From contig NC_091230.1 of assembly GCF_040958095.1 (NCBI RefSeq), positions 13,700,395-13,764,394 of the forward strand: a stretch of 64,000 nucleotides of DNA, in the 5' to 3' direction. This DNA comes from Procambarus clarkii. Taxonomy: Eukaryota > Arthropoda > Malacostraca > Decapoda > Cambaridae. Below are positions 45,105 to 55,559 of the stretch, in pieces (positions within the stretch are counted from its first letter, which is position 1; every line of letters begins with the position of its first letter). Both the position numbers and the translations under genes were made by a program. Under the pieces are notes generated by a model. The model saw only the letters and a program-made list of their open reading frames with translations, was not told the origin of the DNA and did no database searches.

Positions 45105-46566
45105 AATGGAACAGAGAATAATGAAGCAGATTTTGTAGAATTAATTGACGATTACTTTATTTAACAACACATTAAGGAACCAACGCGGAAAAATAATATT
45201 TTAGACTTCGTGTTAACTAACAGTGAAACTAACAAATTAACTAACACATTAATTAAATCGAAATAGGGAGTGAATTAGAGAACAGTGATCACAAAGAAAT
45301 CAGATTTAATATAGAATGGAATAGATCTGTAGGCGAAAATTATGTTAATGTGCCAGATTTTCGAAAAGCAGATTTTAATGGTACAAGAATTTTTTGGGTG
45401 AAATAGATTGGAAAGTCCCGGGCATGGGGGGGAGGGGGGGGGGTCTGGGAGCGAGACTCTGACCCAGCGATAGGTGATGTAAAAAGGAATAAAGATGTGG
45501 ATTCAAAATATAACTTATTTCAAAATATTCTAAGCAAAGCCCAGGAACGCAGTATACCATACAAATTGGAGCCGGTCGGCCGAGCGGAAAGCACGCTGGT
45601 CTTGTGATCCTGTGGTCCTGGGTTCGATCCCAGGCGCCGGCGAGAAACAATGGGCAGAGTTTCTTTCACCCTATGCCCCTGTTACCTAGCAGTAAAATAG
45701 GTACCTGGATGTTAGTCAGCTGTCACGGGTTGCTTCCTGGGGGTGGAAGCCTGGTCGAGGACCGGGCCGCGGGGACACTAAAGCCCCGAAATCATCTCAA
45801 GATAACCTCAAGAAGATGGACAGATCTAATAATAAAGACCCTAAATGGATAACAAAGGATCTGGAGAACCTTATAGGTAGAAAAAGAGCTTGGTACAAAA
45901 GGATTAGGAATGGGGAAGTCAGTTTAGAACAAGAATTCACTGGTTAGAAATGTTAAAAAATCGATAAGAAGGGCAAAAAGAAACTATGAAGTTCGCATCG
46001 CAGGCCAAGCCAAGACAAGTCCTTTTACAGTTAGTTATACCGGACAAAGATTAGGGAAAGGATAGGTCCATTAAAAACTGAGACAGGTCAGATAACTGAT
46101 AATGACGAAGAGATGTGTAGTATTTTTAATAGATATTTTATCTCTGTATTTACTCAAGAACTGAACATTATGCCTTCAGCCAAACAAGTCTATGTGTATC
46201 TTGTTGTGTACCTTGACTTTAGCAAAGCTTTTGATACAGTGCCACATGAAAGACTGATTAAAAAGATAGAGGCTCATGGTATTGGGGGTGCTATATTAAG
46301 CTGGATAAGGGCATGGCTATACCAAAGGAAACAGAGTTAGTATAAATGAAGTCAAGTCAGAGTGGGATAATGTTGTTAGTGGAGTACCTCAAGGCTCTGT
46401 CCTGGGACCTCTGTTGTTTATAATATATATAAATGATTCAGATTCAGGTTTGAGTAGCAACATCTGCAAATTTGCCAATGATACAAAAATCGGTAGGGAA
46501 ATTAACACGGAAGAAGACTCACTATCACTTCAAGTTGATCTAAATACGGGTTTGAAATGGTCAAAG
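45105..46566 (+). mobile_element. LINE-C copy, endonuclease end to RT palm
   Basis: It starts in the endonuclease C-terminal region (frame-broken 'NNILDFVLTNSET', 'SDHKEIRFNIEW' near 45205-45325). After a SINE insertion it continues with 'KKMDRSNNKDPKWITKDLEN', the RT motif A 'YLDFSKAFDTVPHERL' (46113-46340) and 'VSGVPQGSVLGPL', then 'CKFANDTKI' (FADD changed to FAND, 46464-46490). It is ended by an inverted LINE-C at 46567. Several frame breaks. Confidence 0.85.
45568..45812 (+). mobile_element. SINE-1 copy (head type d) with LINE-B-type tail
   Basis: The tRNA-like head (45568-45642) has paired ends (gccgg/ccggc) and B box 'gggttcgatcccagg'. The SINE-1 body ('tgttacctagcagtaaaata') follows, then a LINE-B terminus ('gaccgggccgcggggacact' to 'tctcaagataacctcaag'). 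It cleanly interrupts the LINE-C coding sequence, so it is younger than that LINE. Confidence 0.88.
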
Positions 46567-47245
46567 GATAAGAACATAAGAACAAAGGTAACTGCAGAAG
46601 GCCTATTGGCCCATACGAGGCAGCTCCTATCTATAACGACCCAATCCCACTCATATACATGTCCAACCCACGCTTGAAACAATCGAGGGACCCCACCTCC
46701 ACAGTGTTACGCGGCAATTGGTTTCACAAATCAACAACCCTGTTACTGAACCAGTATTTACCCAAGTCTTTCCTAAATCTAAACTTATCCAATTTATACC
46801 CATTGTTATACACCAAGTGTCTTATTACTAACGCTTCGATAAATAAATTTCAGTGTCCTATTTGCCTAATTACGAACATTCATGCATTGAATTTTTTGGT
46901 TTTAAATTCTTACAAATCATGACTCCCAGATCCCATTCGCAATCCGACTTTGCAACACCATACAACTCACATCTTGTAACTGTCATCATTACCGAGCCTC
47001 AAAACCTTACATTTGTCAGCATTAAACAGCATCTGCCAATCTCTTGACCAGTTCAAGACTATTAAGATTGTCTTGAAGTGATAATGAGTCTTTTTCATTG
47101 TTTATTTTTCACTAGATTTTTGTATCATCGGCAAATTTGCAAATATTGCTGCTCAAACCTTCATCTAAAGCATTTATATATACTGTATTATGATTAACAG
47201 AGGCGCCAGGACAGAGCCTTGAGACACTCCACTGACACCAGGTAC
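46567..47245 (-). mobile_element. LINE-C copy, inverted, internally shortened
   Basis: 3' end at 46567 ('aagaacataagaacaaaggt'). The RT C-terminal region reads to 46807, then jumps to palm-thumb sequence (46810-47220, 'FADDTK'-type on the minus strand) and ends at the SVPG-type motif. An internal segment is missing. Confidence 0.8.
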
Positions 47246-47655
47246 AGAGGCGCCACTATTACACTATGTACTAGAATGTTCAGCAACAGAAGCCTAGCGC
47301 ATCAAGCTCAACATTCAAGCAACAAGAGCAGCGCTGCATTACATGCAACATCCACAGCGAGTACAATGGTTAGGAAAGCAGTTGAAGAATGGGACACACT
47401 GGTGAAGACTGTACACCTATATCCGCCACAAGGTAATGATGCTATTTAAACAAGACTAGAAACATTGCGTTACAACAGAAGCGGAAAAGAAACGATGGGA
47501 AAAGGAGGCAACCCCACCTCCATTTAAAACTTTGATCCAAATATCACCGTCACAAAGTTATCGCGAATAACACAACTCAATTACGGGCTCACCATAGCCC
47601 GTGCTACATGGACATTTCATTCTGAGTAGCTAAATCTTTACAACTATTACCGAAA
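47246..47655 (+). mobile_element. LINE-F C-terminus with two-hairpin AAC-type tail
   Basis: Frame-broken coding includes 'APLLHYVLECSATEA', the CCHC-like C-terminal motif of RNase H-bearing LINEs, and ends near 47450. The 3' UTR runs to a terminal module at 47584-47655: ACGGGCT/AGCCCGT hairpin, GCTAC...GTAGC hairpin, then 'taaatctttacaac'. This copy suggests that the HT-AAC mini-elements are extreme 5'-truncations of LINE-F. Confidence 0.6.
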
Positions 47656-47944
47656 GTGGAAGCGAATACGATGAAAGCCGCATGTCCCCCCCACCGTCCT
47701 AGGACACTCACCATTAAGTCCCACAACTCTTCCTGGAGAGTGGGGACGCCTCACTACACCCTACACACACCACAAAATACACTAACCACTCACTATTACT
47801 CAACACGGACGTCCTCTCAAAATGTCAAAGTCCAAAATAGGTGAAGGCGGGAGGTGGAGGGCGTCCTACACTGAGGGTCGGCGAGTACTGTGTCACGTGC
47901 TTGCTGGCGGCCTGGCGTGTCCTCCCACACAACCCCCATCCCCC

Positions 47945-48080
47945 GCCTCCACTCCCCTATCCCATACCTCACTCTCATCCCCCCCCCCTCCGTCCCTTCT
48001 ACCCCCCTCCCCTATCCCATACCTCACTCTCATCCCCCCCTCCGTCCCTTCTACCCCCCTCCCCTCCCCCCCCCCCCGGT
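47945..48080. repeat. C-rich direct duplication
   Basis: Two copies of a segment of about 57 bp ('cccctatcccatacctcact' onward), with C runs up to 12 long. Confidence 0.8.
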
Positions 48081-48163
48081 CAACAGGCGCCGATGACACC
48101 TCTAATATTGGCAACTCGTCATCCAGTGATACATAAAACAATCCAATTCAGCCTAGAGTCGAC

Positions 48164-48330
48164 CATTTGGTCCGGGAGACATCTCCCGTCACGCAGGGTG
48201 CAGTTGCACCTCCACAGATCTCCAGTATCAGCTCTTGATACTGGTAATGGCTCAAAAGGTCCACCACTTACGGGCTATTCATGCCCGTGCTACCTCTTGG
48301 CTGGCTTAATCTTCATCAATCAATCAGTTC
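48164..48330 (+). mobile_element. HT-CAAT retroposon, full-length copy
   Basis: Starts gaccatttggtc and contains all six hairpin positions. Hairpin 6 is weakened (gctacc...gctggc). Tail ATCAATCAATCA. No clear target duplication. Confidence 0.8.
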
Positions 48331-48359
48331 TTATAACTGGCGTCGCAGCATGACAGTGT

Positions 48360-48530
48360 GAAATTGAAATCAGTTTATTGAGGTAAAATACACACAAAGG
48401 GATGAGGCAGCTATTCTCACCCTGTTCAGTACCTCGTGTTAATACATACATAGACACACATCACAAACAATAAACATATTACCGAACATTCTGAGAGATA
48501 AACATATACATTTCCTCCTTTACACATGAC
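48360..48530. repeat. Probable dispersed repeat
   Basis: 'cagtttattgaggtaaaata' through 'aaacatatacatttcctcct'. I associate this with a decapod repeat family from memory only. There is one copy here. Confidence 0.35.
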
Positions 48531-48599
48531 AGTGTGTATTGTGTGTATTATAGTGTATACCCAAGTAATCCACCAGTACAAAGTGGTGGATTAGTGGAT

Positions 48600-49060
48600 T
48601 ACCAAGTAATCCACTACGACAAAGTTCGCAGGTTTGCATCTAGATTAGTACCAGCATTGAGAGGGTTCACGTATGAGGAAACTCAACCTCGCACCCTTAC
48701 AAAAGATATGATCACTACATACAAGATCCTGAAGAGAATAGACAAAGTGAACAAAAGGAAGCCTGTTTAAAATAAATGGTAATACAAGGGAGCATCAGTG
48801 GAAGCTGGACATGCAAGGAGCGATGTTAGAAGTTCTTGTTCCATATGCAGGCGATGAGTCACAATAACGTGGCTGAAGTATGTATGGTCCAGGACGGACC
48901 GAAACGTCGTCGTCTCTTCAATTTCTAGTGTGTGGTCTGGTCAACAAGTTCTTGTTCTTTGTGCTTGTGTTGGCAAGTGGAGTGCATTGAAGGATGAGCT
49001 TGTTGAAGTAATTCCATTCACAACGTTAAGAAAAAAGTCTGAATAGTTTCCATTCACCTG
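48600..49060 (+). mobile_element. LINE-A-like old fragment, interrupted
   Basis: RT C-terminal coding ('RRFASRLVPALRGFTYEE', 'DMITTYKILKRIDKVNKRK'), then 'DVRSSCSLCLCWQVECIE' across the insertion at 48842-48945. The copy is degraded. Confidence 0.75.
48842..48945 (+). mobile_element. 104-bp hammerhead-like mini-element with exact TSD
   Basis: Flanked by aagttcttgttc at 48830-48841 and 48946-48957 (12 of 12), inside a LINE-A reading frame that continues cleanly on both sides. It has two modules: 'gcaggcgatgagtcacaata...gaagtatg', and the hammerhead-like GGTCC-aggac-GGACC-GAAAC-GTC (about 48886-48908) ending 'tgtggtctggtcaac'. In the copy at 58911-59025 the second module is in the opposite orientation relative to the first. 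Confidence 0.75.
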
Positions 49061-49134
49061 AGCTGTATATTTTAGTGTGAAAACGTTAGTGATGGGACAT
49101 ACACAGCCCCGCTCCTGTGCCAGGTAAGTCCACT

Positions 49135-49201
49135 ACGGGCTCACCATAGCCCGTGCTACTTGGAACTTTTGTTCTGAGTAGCTGAATCTAAAACAACAAC
49201 A
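49135..49201 (+). mobile_element. HT-AAC mini-element (two-hairpin tail only)
   Basis: Hairpin acgggctcaccatagcccgt, then a 12-bp stem GCTACTTGGAAC/GTTCTGAGTAGC (two G-T pairs) with a TTTT loop, then 'tgaatctaaaacaacaaca'. It starts exactly at the first hairpin. Confidence 0.75.
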
Positions 49202-49212
49202 GTTAATGATGA

Positions 49213-49370
49213 GCGGGAAACATCTCCCGTCACGCAGGGTGCAGTCGCACCTCCACAGATCTCCAGTATCATCTATTGGTACTGGTAATGGCTCAAAAGG
49301 GCCACCACTTACGGGCTATTCATGCCCGTGCCACCTTTTGGGTGGCTTAATCTTCATCAATCAATCAATC
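49213..49370 (+). mobile_element. HT-CAAT retroposon, near-full copy
   Basis: Lacks the first hairpin. Flanking duplication ttaatgatga/ttaatgttga (49203-49212 and 49371-49380, 9 of 10). It inserted right after the AAC tail of the previous element. Confidence 0.82.
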
Positions 49371-49647
49371 TTAATGTTGAGGTAATTAGCAAGCAAGGTA
49401 AAAAGAGCTAAATCTCACTTGCCCCGTAGGCAGTGATATAGGTAAGTACTATTAGTACAGTGAAGAGTGGATAGCCTACGGTGCTTCAGCTGGTAAGCTG
49501 GATAGATCTGGTTACCCCCCCCCCCACCACCACCCTGAGGGGATGTTTTGACCAATCCTCGACCGCACTTGGTCAGGTGACTTAGGGCCACGCCCAGGTA
49601 CCTGGGCTGGTCTCTGGTACGCTACAAGGCCTGGTGTTATTGTTGGC

Positions 49648-49709
49648 TTACGGGCTATTCATGCCCGTGCCACCTTTTGGATGGCTTAATCTTCATCAAT
49701 CAATTAATC
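49648..49709 (+). mobile_element. HT-CAAT mini-copy: last two hairpins plus tail
   Basis: 62 bp beginning at the ACGGGC/GCCCGT hairpin. Flanked by an exact 10-bp duplication tattgttggc (49638-49647 and 49710-49719). Confidence 0.85.
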
Positions 49710-49904
49710 TATTGTTGGCGTACAGGTAACCCCCGGTGACCACAACCTCACCACCCACAAATGACCTACAATCATCACACGTTTCTACAATCAATTCTCA
49801 GCAATTCTCCAAATTTTCATTTTATTTGTGAAGAGATTGGAGAATTTATGGAGGAAGCCATAATGTTGTGTGCATGATGAGGTGGCCAGAGGGTGACTTG
49901 GCGG

Positions 49905-50090
49905 AACCAAAGTTGTCAACCGGAACCAAAGTTGTCAACCAGAACCAAAGTTGTCAACCAGAACCAAAGTTGTCAACCAGAACCAAAGTTGTCAACCAGA
50001 ACCAAAGTTGTCAACCAGAATCAAAGTTGTCAACCGGAACCAAAGTTGTCAACCGGAACCAAAGTTGTCAACCGGAACCAAAGTCGGGCT
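49905..50090. repeat. 19-bp minisatellite, about 10 units
   Basis: Unit ccagaaccaaagttgtcaa with ccgg variants at both ends. It abuts the 5' edge of a LINE-B copy. Confidence 0.93.
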
Positions 50091-50103
50091 ACTGAAAATA
50101 ATA

Positions 50104-50945
50104 TGGTGTTAACGAAAATAAGTTCCAGCTCATGAGTTACCGAAAAATTCAAAATATAAAAACGGAAACCACGTACAAAACTCAGGCAAATCATAACATA
50201 GAACGAAGAGGCAATGTAAAGGATCTGGGTGTACTCATGTAGGAAGACCTTACATTTAAAGAACACAATAAAGTAGCCGTCACAACTGCAAGAAAAATGA
50301 CAGGTTGGATAACAAGAACCTTTCACACTAGAGATGCTATACCGATGATAATACTCTTCAAGACGCTAGTGCTCTCTAGAGTGGAGTACTGCTGCACAAT
50401 GACAGCCCCTTTCAAAACTGGAAATTGCAGAGATCTTTTACTGCTAGAATCCACTCAGTAAAACATCTAAACTATTGGGACCGACTGAACTGCCTATATC
50501 TATATTCTCTTGAGCGCAGGCGGGAGAGATACATAATAATTTACACGTGGCAAATATTAGAAGGGCTGGTCCCAAACCTGCACACAGAAATAACATCACA
50601 TGAGACCAGAAGACATGGCAGGATGTGCAGAATACCCCCGTTGAAGAGCAGAGGTGCAACTGGTACTCTGAGAGAGAACTCTATCAACATCAGAGGCCCG
50701 AGACTGTTCAACTGCCAGTTATGTCCACATAAGGGGCATAACTGGCCGACCCCTCACAGTGTTCAAGAGAGAACATGACAAACACCTCCAAAGGATACCT
50801 GATCAACCAGCTGTGACTCATACGACAGGCTGCGAGCAGCCGCGTCCAACAGCCTGGTTGACCAGTCCAGCAACGAGGAGGCCTGGTCGAGGACCAGGCC
50901 GCGGGGACGCTAATCCCCGAAATCCTCTCAAGATAACCTTCACCT
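50104..50945 (+). mobile_element. LINE-B copy, RT thumb to 3' end
   Basis: Frame-broken RT C-terminus: 'VNENKFQLMSYRKIQN', 'VKDLGVLM', 'TARKMTGWITRTF', then an open stretch 50425-50778 ('YSLERRRERYIIIYTWQILE', 'NIRGPRLFN'). The 3' UTR follows with 'ggccgcggggacgctaatcc' and 'tctcaagataacc'. That terminus is shared with SINE-1 copies at 42780, 45568 and 53139. Confidence 0.85.
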
Positions 50946-51221
50946 GTATACTTTATTATCTGTCGTGTAGTAGTGTTGAGGGGCGACCATACCACAAGCT
51001 GGTGTGAGGTGTAAGCCTTTACCCTCCTTTACCTTACTGGTTTAGAGTCCACTCATTAACTACAACCCTCGCTAAGTGCCTCGGACACCAGTCATCAACC
51101 CTTTACGTAATACCTACGAAACCTTTACATCTTTCTTTAAACATAGAGGCTTTGTTCACAGTTATTAAACACTTTGAGGGATGACCATACAAATGGTTTA
51201 CTCACTCCCGACATGTCTATA
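50946..51221. other. No gene recognised
   Basis: Short unique stretch between LINE-B and the 20-bp array. Confidence 0.45.
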
Positions 51222-52816
51222 CACCCATATACACCCAGGGTCACCCACATACACCCAGGGTCACCCACATACACCCAGGGTCACCCACATACACCCAGGG
51301 TCACCCACATACACCCAGGGTCACCCACATACACCCAGGGACACCCACATACAATCAGGGTCACCCACATACACCCATGGTCACCCACATACACCCCAGG
51401 GTCACCCACATACACCCAGGGTCACCCACATACACCCAGGGTCACCCACATACACCCAGGGTCACCCACATACACCCAGGGTTACCCACATACAATCAGG
51501 GTCACCCACATACACCCCAGGGTCACCCACATACACCCAGGGTCACCCACATACACCCAGGGTCACCCACATACACCCAGGGTCACCCACATACAATCAG
51601 GGTCACCCACATACACCCAGGGTCACCCACTTACACCCAGGGTCACCCACATACACCCCAGGGTCACCCACATACACCCAGGGTCACCCATATACACCCA
51701 GGGGTCACCCATATACACCCAAGGTCACCCACATACACCGAGGGGTCACCCATATACACCCAAGGTCACCCACATACACCCAGGGGTCACCCACATACAC
51801 CCAGGGTCACCCACATACACCCAGGGTCACCCACATACACCCAGGGTCACCCACATACACCCAGGGTCACCCACATACACCCAGGAGTCACCCACATACA
51901 CCCAGGGTCACCCACATACACCCAGGGGTCACCCACATACACCCAGGGTCACCCACATACACCCAGGGTCACCCACATACACCCAGGGTCACCCACATAC
52001 ACCCAGGAGTCACCCACATACACCCAGGGTCACCCACTTACACCCAGGGGTCACCCACATACACCCAGGGGTCACCCACATACACCCAGGGTCACCCATA
52101 TACACCCAAGGTCACCCACATACACCCAGGAGTCACCCATATACACCCAAGGTCACCCACATACACCCAGGGGTCACCCACATACACCCAGGGTCACCCA
52201 CATACACCCAGGGTCACCCACATACACCCAGGAGTCACCCACATACACCCAGGAGTCACCCACATACACCCAGGAGTCACCCACATACACACAGAGTCAC
52301 CCAGGGTCACCCACATACACCCAGGGTCACCCACATACACACAGAGTCACCCAGAGTCACCCACATACACCCAGGGTCACCCACATACACCCAGGGGTCA
52401 CCCACATACACCCAGGGTCACCCACTTACACCCAGGGGTCACCCACATACACCCAGGGGTCACCCACATACACCCAGGGTCACCCATATACACCCAAGGT
52501 CACCCACATACACCCAGGAGTCACCCATATACACCCAAGGTCACCCACATACACCCAGGGGTCACCCACATACACCCAGGGTCACCCACATACACCCAGG
52601 AGTCACCCACATACACCCAGGAGTCACCCACATACACCCAGGAGTCACCCACATACACCCAGGAGTCACCCAGGGTCACCCACATACACCCAGGGTCACC
52701 CACATACACACAGAGTCACCCAGAGTCACCCACATACACCCAGGGTCACCCACATACACCCAGGGGTCACCCACATACACCCAGGGGTCACCCACATACA
52801 CCCAGGGTCACCCACA
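51222..52816. repeat. 20/21-bp minisatellite, about 79 units, with higher-order structure
   Basis: Unit cacccacatacacccagggt, with 21-bp variants ('aggggt', 'aggagt'). Blocks of variant units recur at about 370-410 bp (for example 'cacttac' units near 51628, 52035 and 52423, and paired 'cagagt' units near 52340 and 52710). Frames up to 614 codons run through it and are artefacts. Confidence 0.93.
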
Positions 52817-52978
52817 TAAAGAAGAAGAAGTCTCACGTTATCACCAAACATGACGCTCTCTCACCAGACAACACTATGCTAAACAATCATGCTAAACAAT
52901 TTAAGCCAAATGCGCTTGGTACATCAATAATGGAGCAGCGAGCATCAGGCCGTACAGTCCTGGCGACTGGAGGACCCC

Positions 52979-53048
52979 GATTACGGGCTCACCATAGCCC
53001 GTGCTACATGGACACTTCGTTCTGAGTAGCTAAATCTAAAACAACAGT
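52979..53048 (+). mobile_element. HT-AAC mini-element
   Basis: Hairpin acgggctcaccatagcccgt, then GCTAC...GTAGC, then 'taaatctaaaacaaca'. It starts at the first hairpin, like 47584 and 49135. Confidence 0.72.
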
Positions 53049-53137
53049 ACCTGGTCAGTATCTGGCCTAGTAGGAAGCGAAGGACCAGATACATGAGCAG
53101 GTAGCGTACATGTAGAGGCTCTACAAGCACCTCGTAA

Positions 53138-53391
53138 GAGGCCTCGTAGCCTGGTGGATAGCGCGCAGGACTCGTAATTCTGTGGCGCGGGTTCGATTCC
53201 CGCACGAGGCAGAAACAAATGGGCAAAGTTTCTTTCACCCTGAATGCCCCTGTTACCTAGCAGTAAATAGGTACTTGGGTGTTAGTCAGCTGTCACGGGC
53301 TGCTTCCTGGGGGTGGAGGCCTGGTCGAGGACCGGGCCGCGGGGACACTAAAAGCCCCGAAATCATCTCAAGATAACCTCAAGATAACCTC
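53138..53391 (+). mobile_element. SINE-1 copy (head type b) with LINE-B-type tail
   Basis: The head matches 22375-22449 almost exactly (B box 'gggttcgattcccgc'), but the tail is the LINE-B terminus ('gaccgggccgcggggacact', 'caagataacct' twice). The same head and body therefore occur with two different LINE tails. Confidence 0.9.
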
Positions 53392-53467
53392 TCTTATTAT
53401 ACTACCAAGCAAGAGATGCCATGTGTCACAACTAGATACATATTTCCTGTCTACCAATACAATAATG

Positions 53468-54128
53468 TCACCCCATACTCCTCCTGTGAGTGGTAGTTTA
53501 TTGTGCACCCCATACTCATCCTGTGAGTGGTAGTTTATTGTGCACCCCATACTCATCCTGTGAGCGGTAGTTTATTGTGCACCCCATACTCATCCTGTGA
53601 GTGGTAGTTTATTGTGCACCCCATACTCATCCTGTGAGCGGTAGTTTATTGTGCACCCCATACTCATCCTGTGAGTGGTAGTTTATTGTGCACCTCATAC
53701 TCATCCTGTGAGCGGTAGTTTATTGTGCACCCCATACTCATCCTGTGAGCGGTAGTTTATTGTGCACCCCATACTCATCCTGTGAGCGGTAGTTTATTGT
53801 GCACCCCATACTCATCCTGTGAGCGGTAGTTTATTGTGCACCCCATACTCATCCTGTGAGCGGTAGTTTATTGTGCACCCCATACTCATCCTGTGAGCGG
53901 TAGTTTATTGTGCACCCCATACTCCTCCTGTGAGCGGTAGTTTATTGTGCACCCCATACTCCTCCTGTGAGTGGTAGTTTATTGTGCACCCCATACTCAT
54001 CCTGTGAGCGGTAGTTTATTGTGCACCCCATACTCATCCTGTGAGTGGTAGTTTATTGTGCACCCCATACTCATCCTGTGAGTGGTAGTTTATTGTGCAC
54101 CCCATACTCATCATGTGAGCGGTAGCGC
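53468..54128. repeat. 37-bp satellite, about 18 units
   Basis: Unit of 37 bp ('agtttattgtgcaccccata' plus 'ctcatcctgtgagcggt'), with gcgg/gtgg and ctcatcc/ctcctcc variants. A lone unit with the same right edge lies at 43126-43166. Confidence 0.94.
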
Positions 54129-54504
54129 AAAAAAGCATTACAGAGGGCACAAAAGGTCTTTATCAGACCTCATCTTAGATTATTACATAAACAATTTCAT
54201 CTATCCTTCACACCTTATAGACACAATGTCAGCTAGTTACAGAGAAAGTGCTATTACAAGAGGTATATAGTTACAGTAAGTCATTATACATTAATGGTAG
54301 GTCTTATCGCTAATACATAATAGTTTGACCAATGGAGATATTACAGAGTCATAGGGGAGCTTCTGTCTATTATTAGTCTTCACAATACACTACTTGTTTC
54401 TTAATCTCATATGTCGTTCATCTACTGGGAGCGAAATATGGATACAGTGCAAGGATTTCAGGTAATTTATCCATGGTAATAAGATGGTTTGTCATTTCAA
54501 ACAA

Positions 54505-55250
54505 CGTGAGTTTAGCATGTAAAGGATCTGGGAATAATAATGTCTGACGGCCTAACGTTTAGGGAGCATAACCAAGCAAATATTGCGTCAGCCAGAAAAA
54601 TGATAGGATGGATTACGAGAACTTTCAAATCCAGGGATCCCATCACAATGGTTGTACTCTTCAAGTCACTTGTGTTGTCCCATCTTGAGTACTGCTCAGT
54701 ACTCACTTCCCCCTTCAGAGCAGGAGAGATTGCTGAAATAAGAGGGAATACAGAGAACATATACGGCACGCATAGACGCGATAAAACACCTAAATTATTG
54801 GGATCGTCTCAAAACTCTCCAAATGTACCCACTAGAAAGGAGACGAGAGAGATATCAAATAATATACACATGGAAAATACTGGAGGGACAGGTCCCAAAT
54901 CTGCACAGTAAAATAACAACGTACTGGAGTGAACGACATGGAAGAAAATGCAGAATAGAACCAGTGAAGAGCAGAGGTGCCATAGGCACAATCAGAGAAC
55001 ACTGTATAAACATCAGAGGTCCGCGGTTGTTCAACGTCCTCCCAGCGACTATAAGAAATATTGCCGGAACAACCGTGGACATCTTCAAGAGGAAACTAGA
55101 TAGTTTTGTCCAAGGAGTGCCGGACCAACCGGGCTGTGGTGGGTATGTGGGCCTGCGGGCCGCTCCAAGCAACAGCCTAGTGGACCAAACTCTCACAAGT
55201 CAAGCCTGGCCTCGGGCCGGGCTTGAGGAGTAGAAGAACTCCCACAACCC
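54505..55250 (+). mobile_element. LINE-B relative, RT thumb to 3' end
   Basis: Frames 54540-54756 ('ARKMIGWITRTFKSRDPITM', 'VLSHLEYCS') and 54823-55233 ('YPLERRRERYQIIYTWKILE', 'INIRGPRLFNVLPATIRNI', 'FKRKLDSFVQGVPDQPGCGG'). One frame break near 54770. The 3' UTR differs from that of LINE-B ('cctggcctcgggccgggctt'). Confidence 0.83.
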
Positions 55251-55559
55251 CATCAACCAGGTATAGAACTCCAGCATTGTTTCAGATGCTGTAACAATGT
55301 TGAAGTGTACATGAAAAGTGCGGGTCTAAGTAGCAAAGCAGCAAACAGCAGAGTACACTTTAACCTGTAAGGTGCAACAAAACAAGAGGTGCCATAACCT
55401 CGCGTGAGTGTGAGGTGGGAGAGAGGTCACACACGGTCAGCCAGGTTATCGTCCGTGTGCCCTCCTCACCTCGGGAGTCACTTCACTACTCACAGCGCCG
55501 GAGTACTAACACAACCACACACCTTCAAGAAACACGGAGACGAGGGGGGCCCGGAAGGC

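Noticed and set aside
51174-53025. Frames up to 614 codons (His/Pro/Thr-rich)
   Set aside because: 20-bp minisatellite translation.
53036-53238. Short conserved-looking peptide 'RESNPRHRITSPARYPPGYE' on the minus strand
   Set aside because: It is the reverse translation of the SINE tRNA-like head, seen also at 22237-22476. A known type of false protein prediction.
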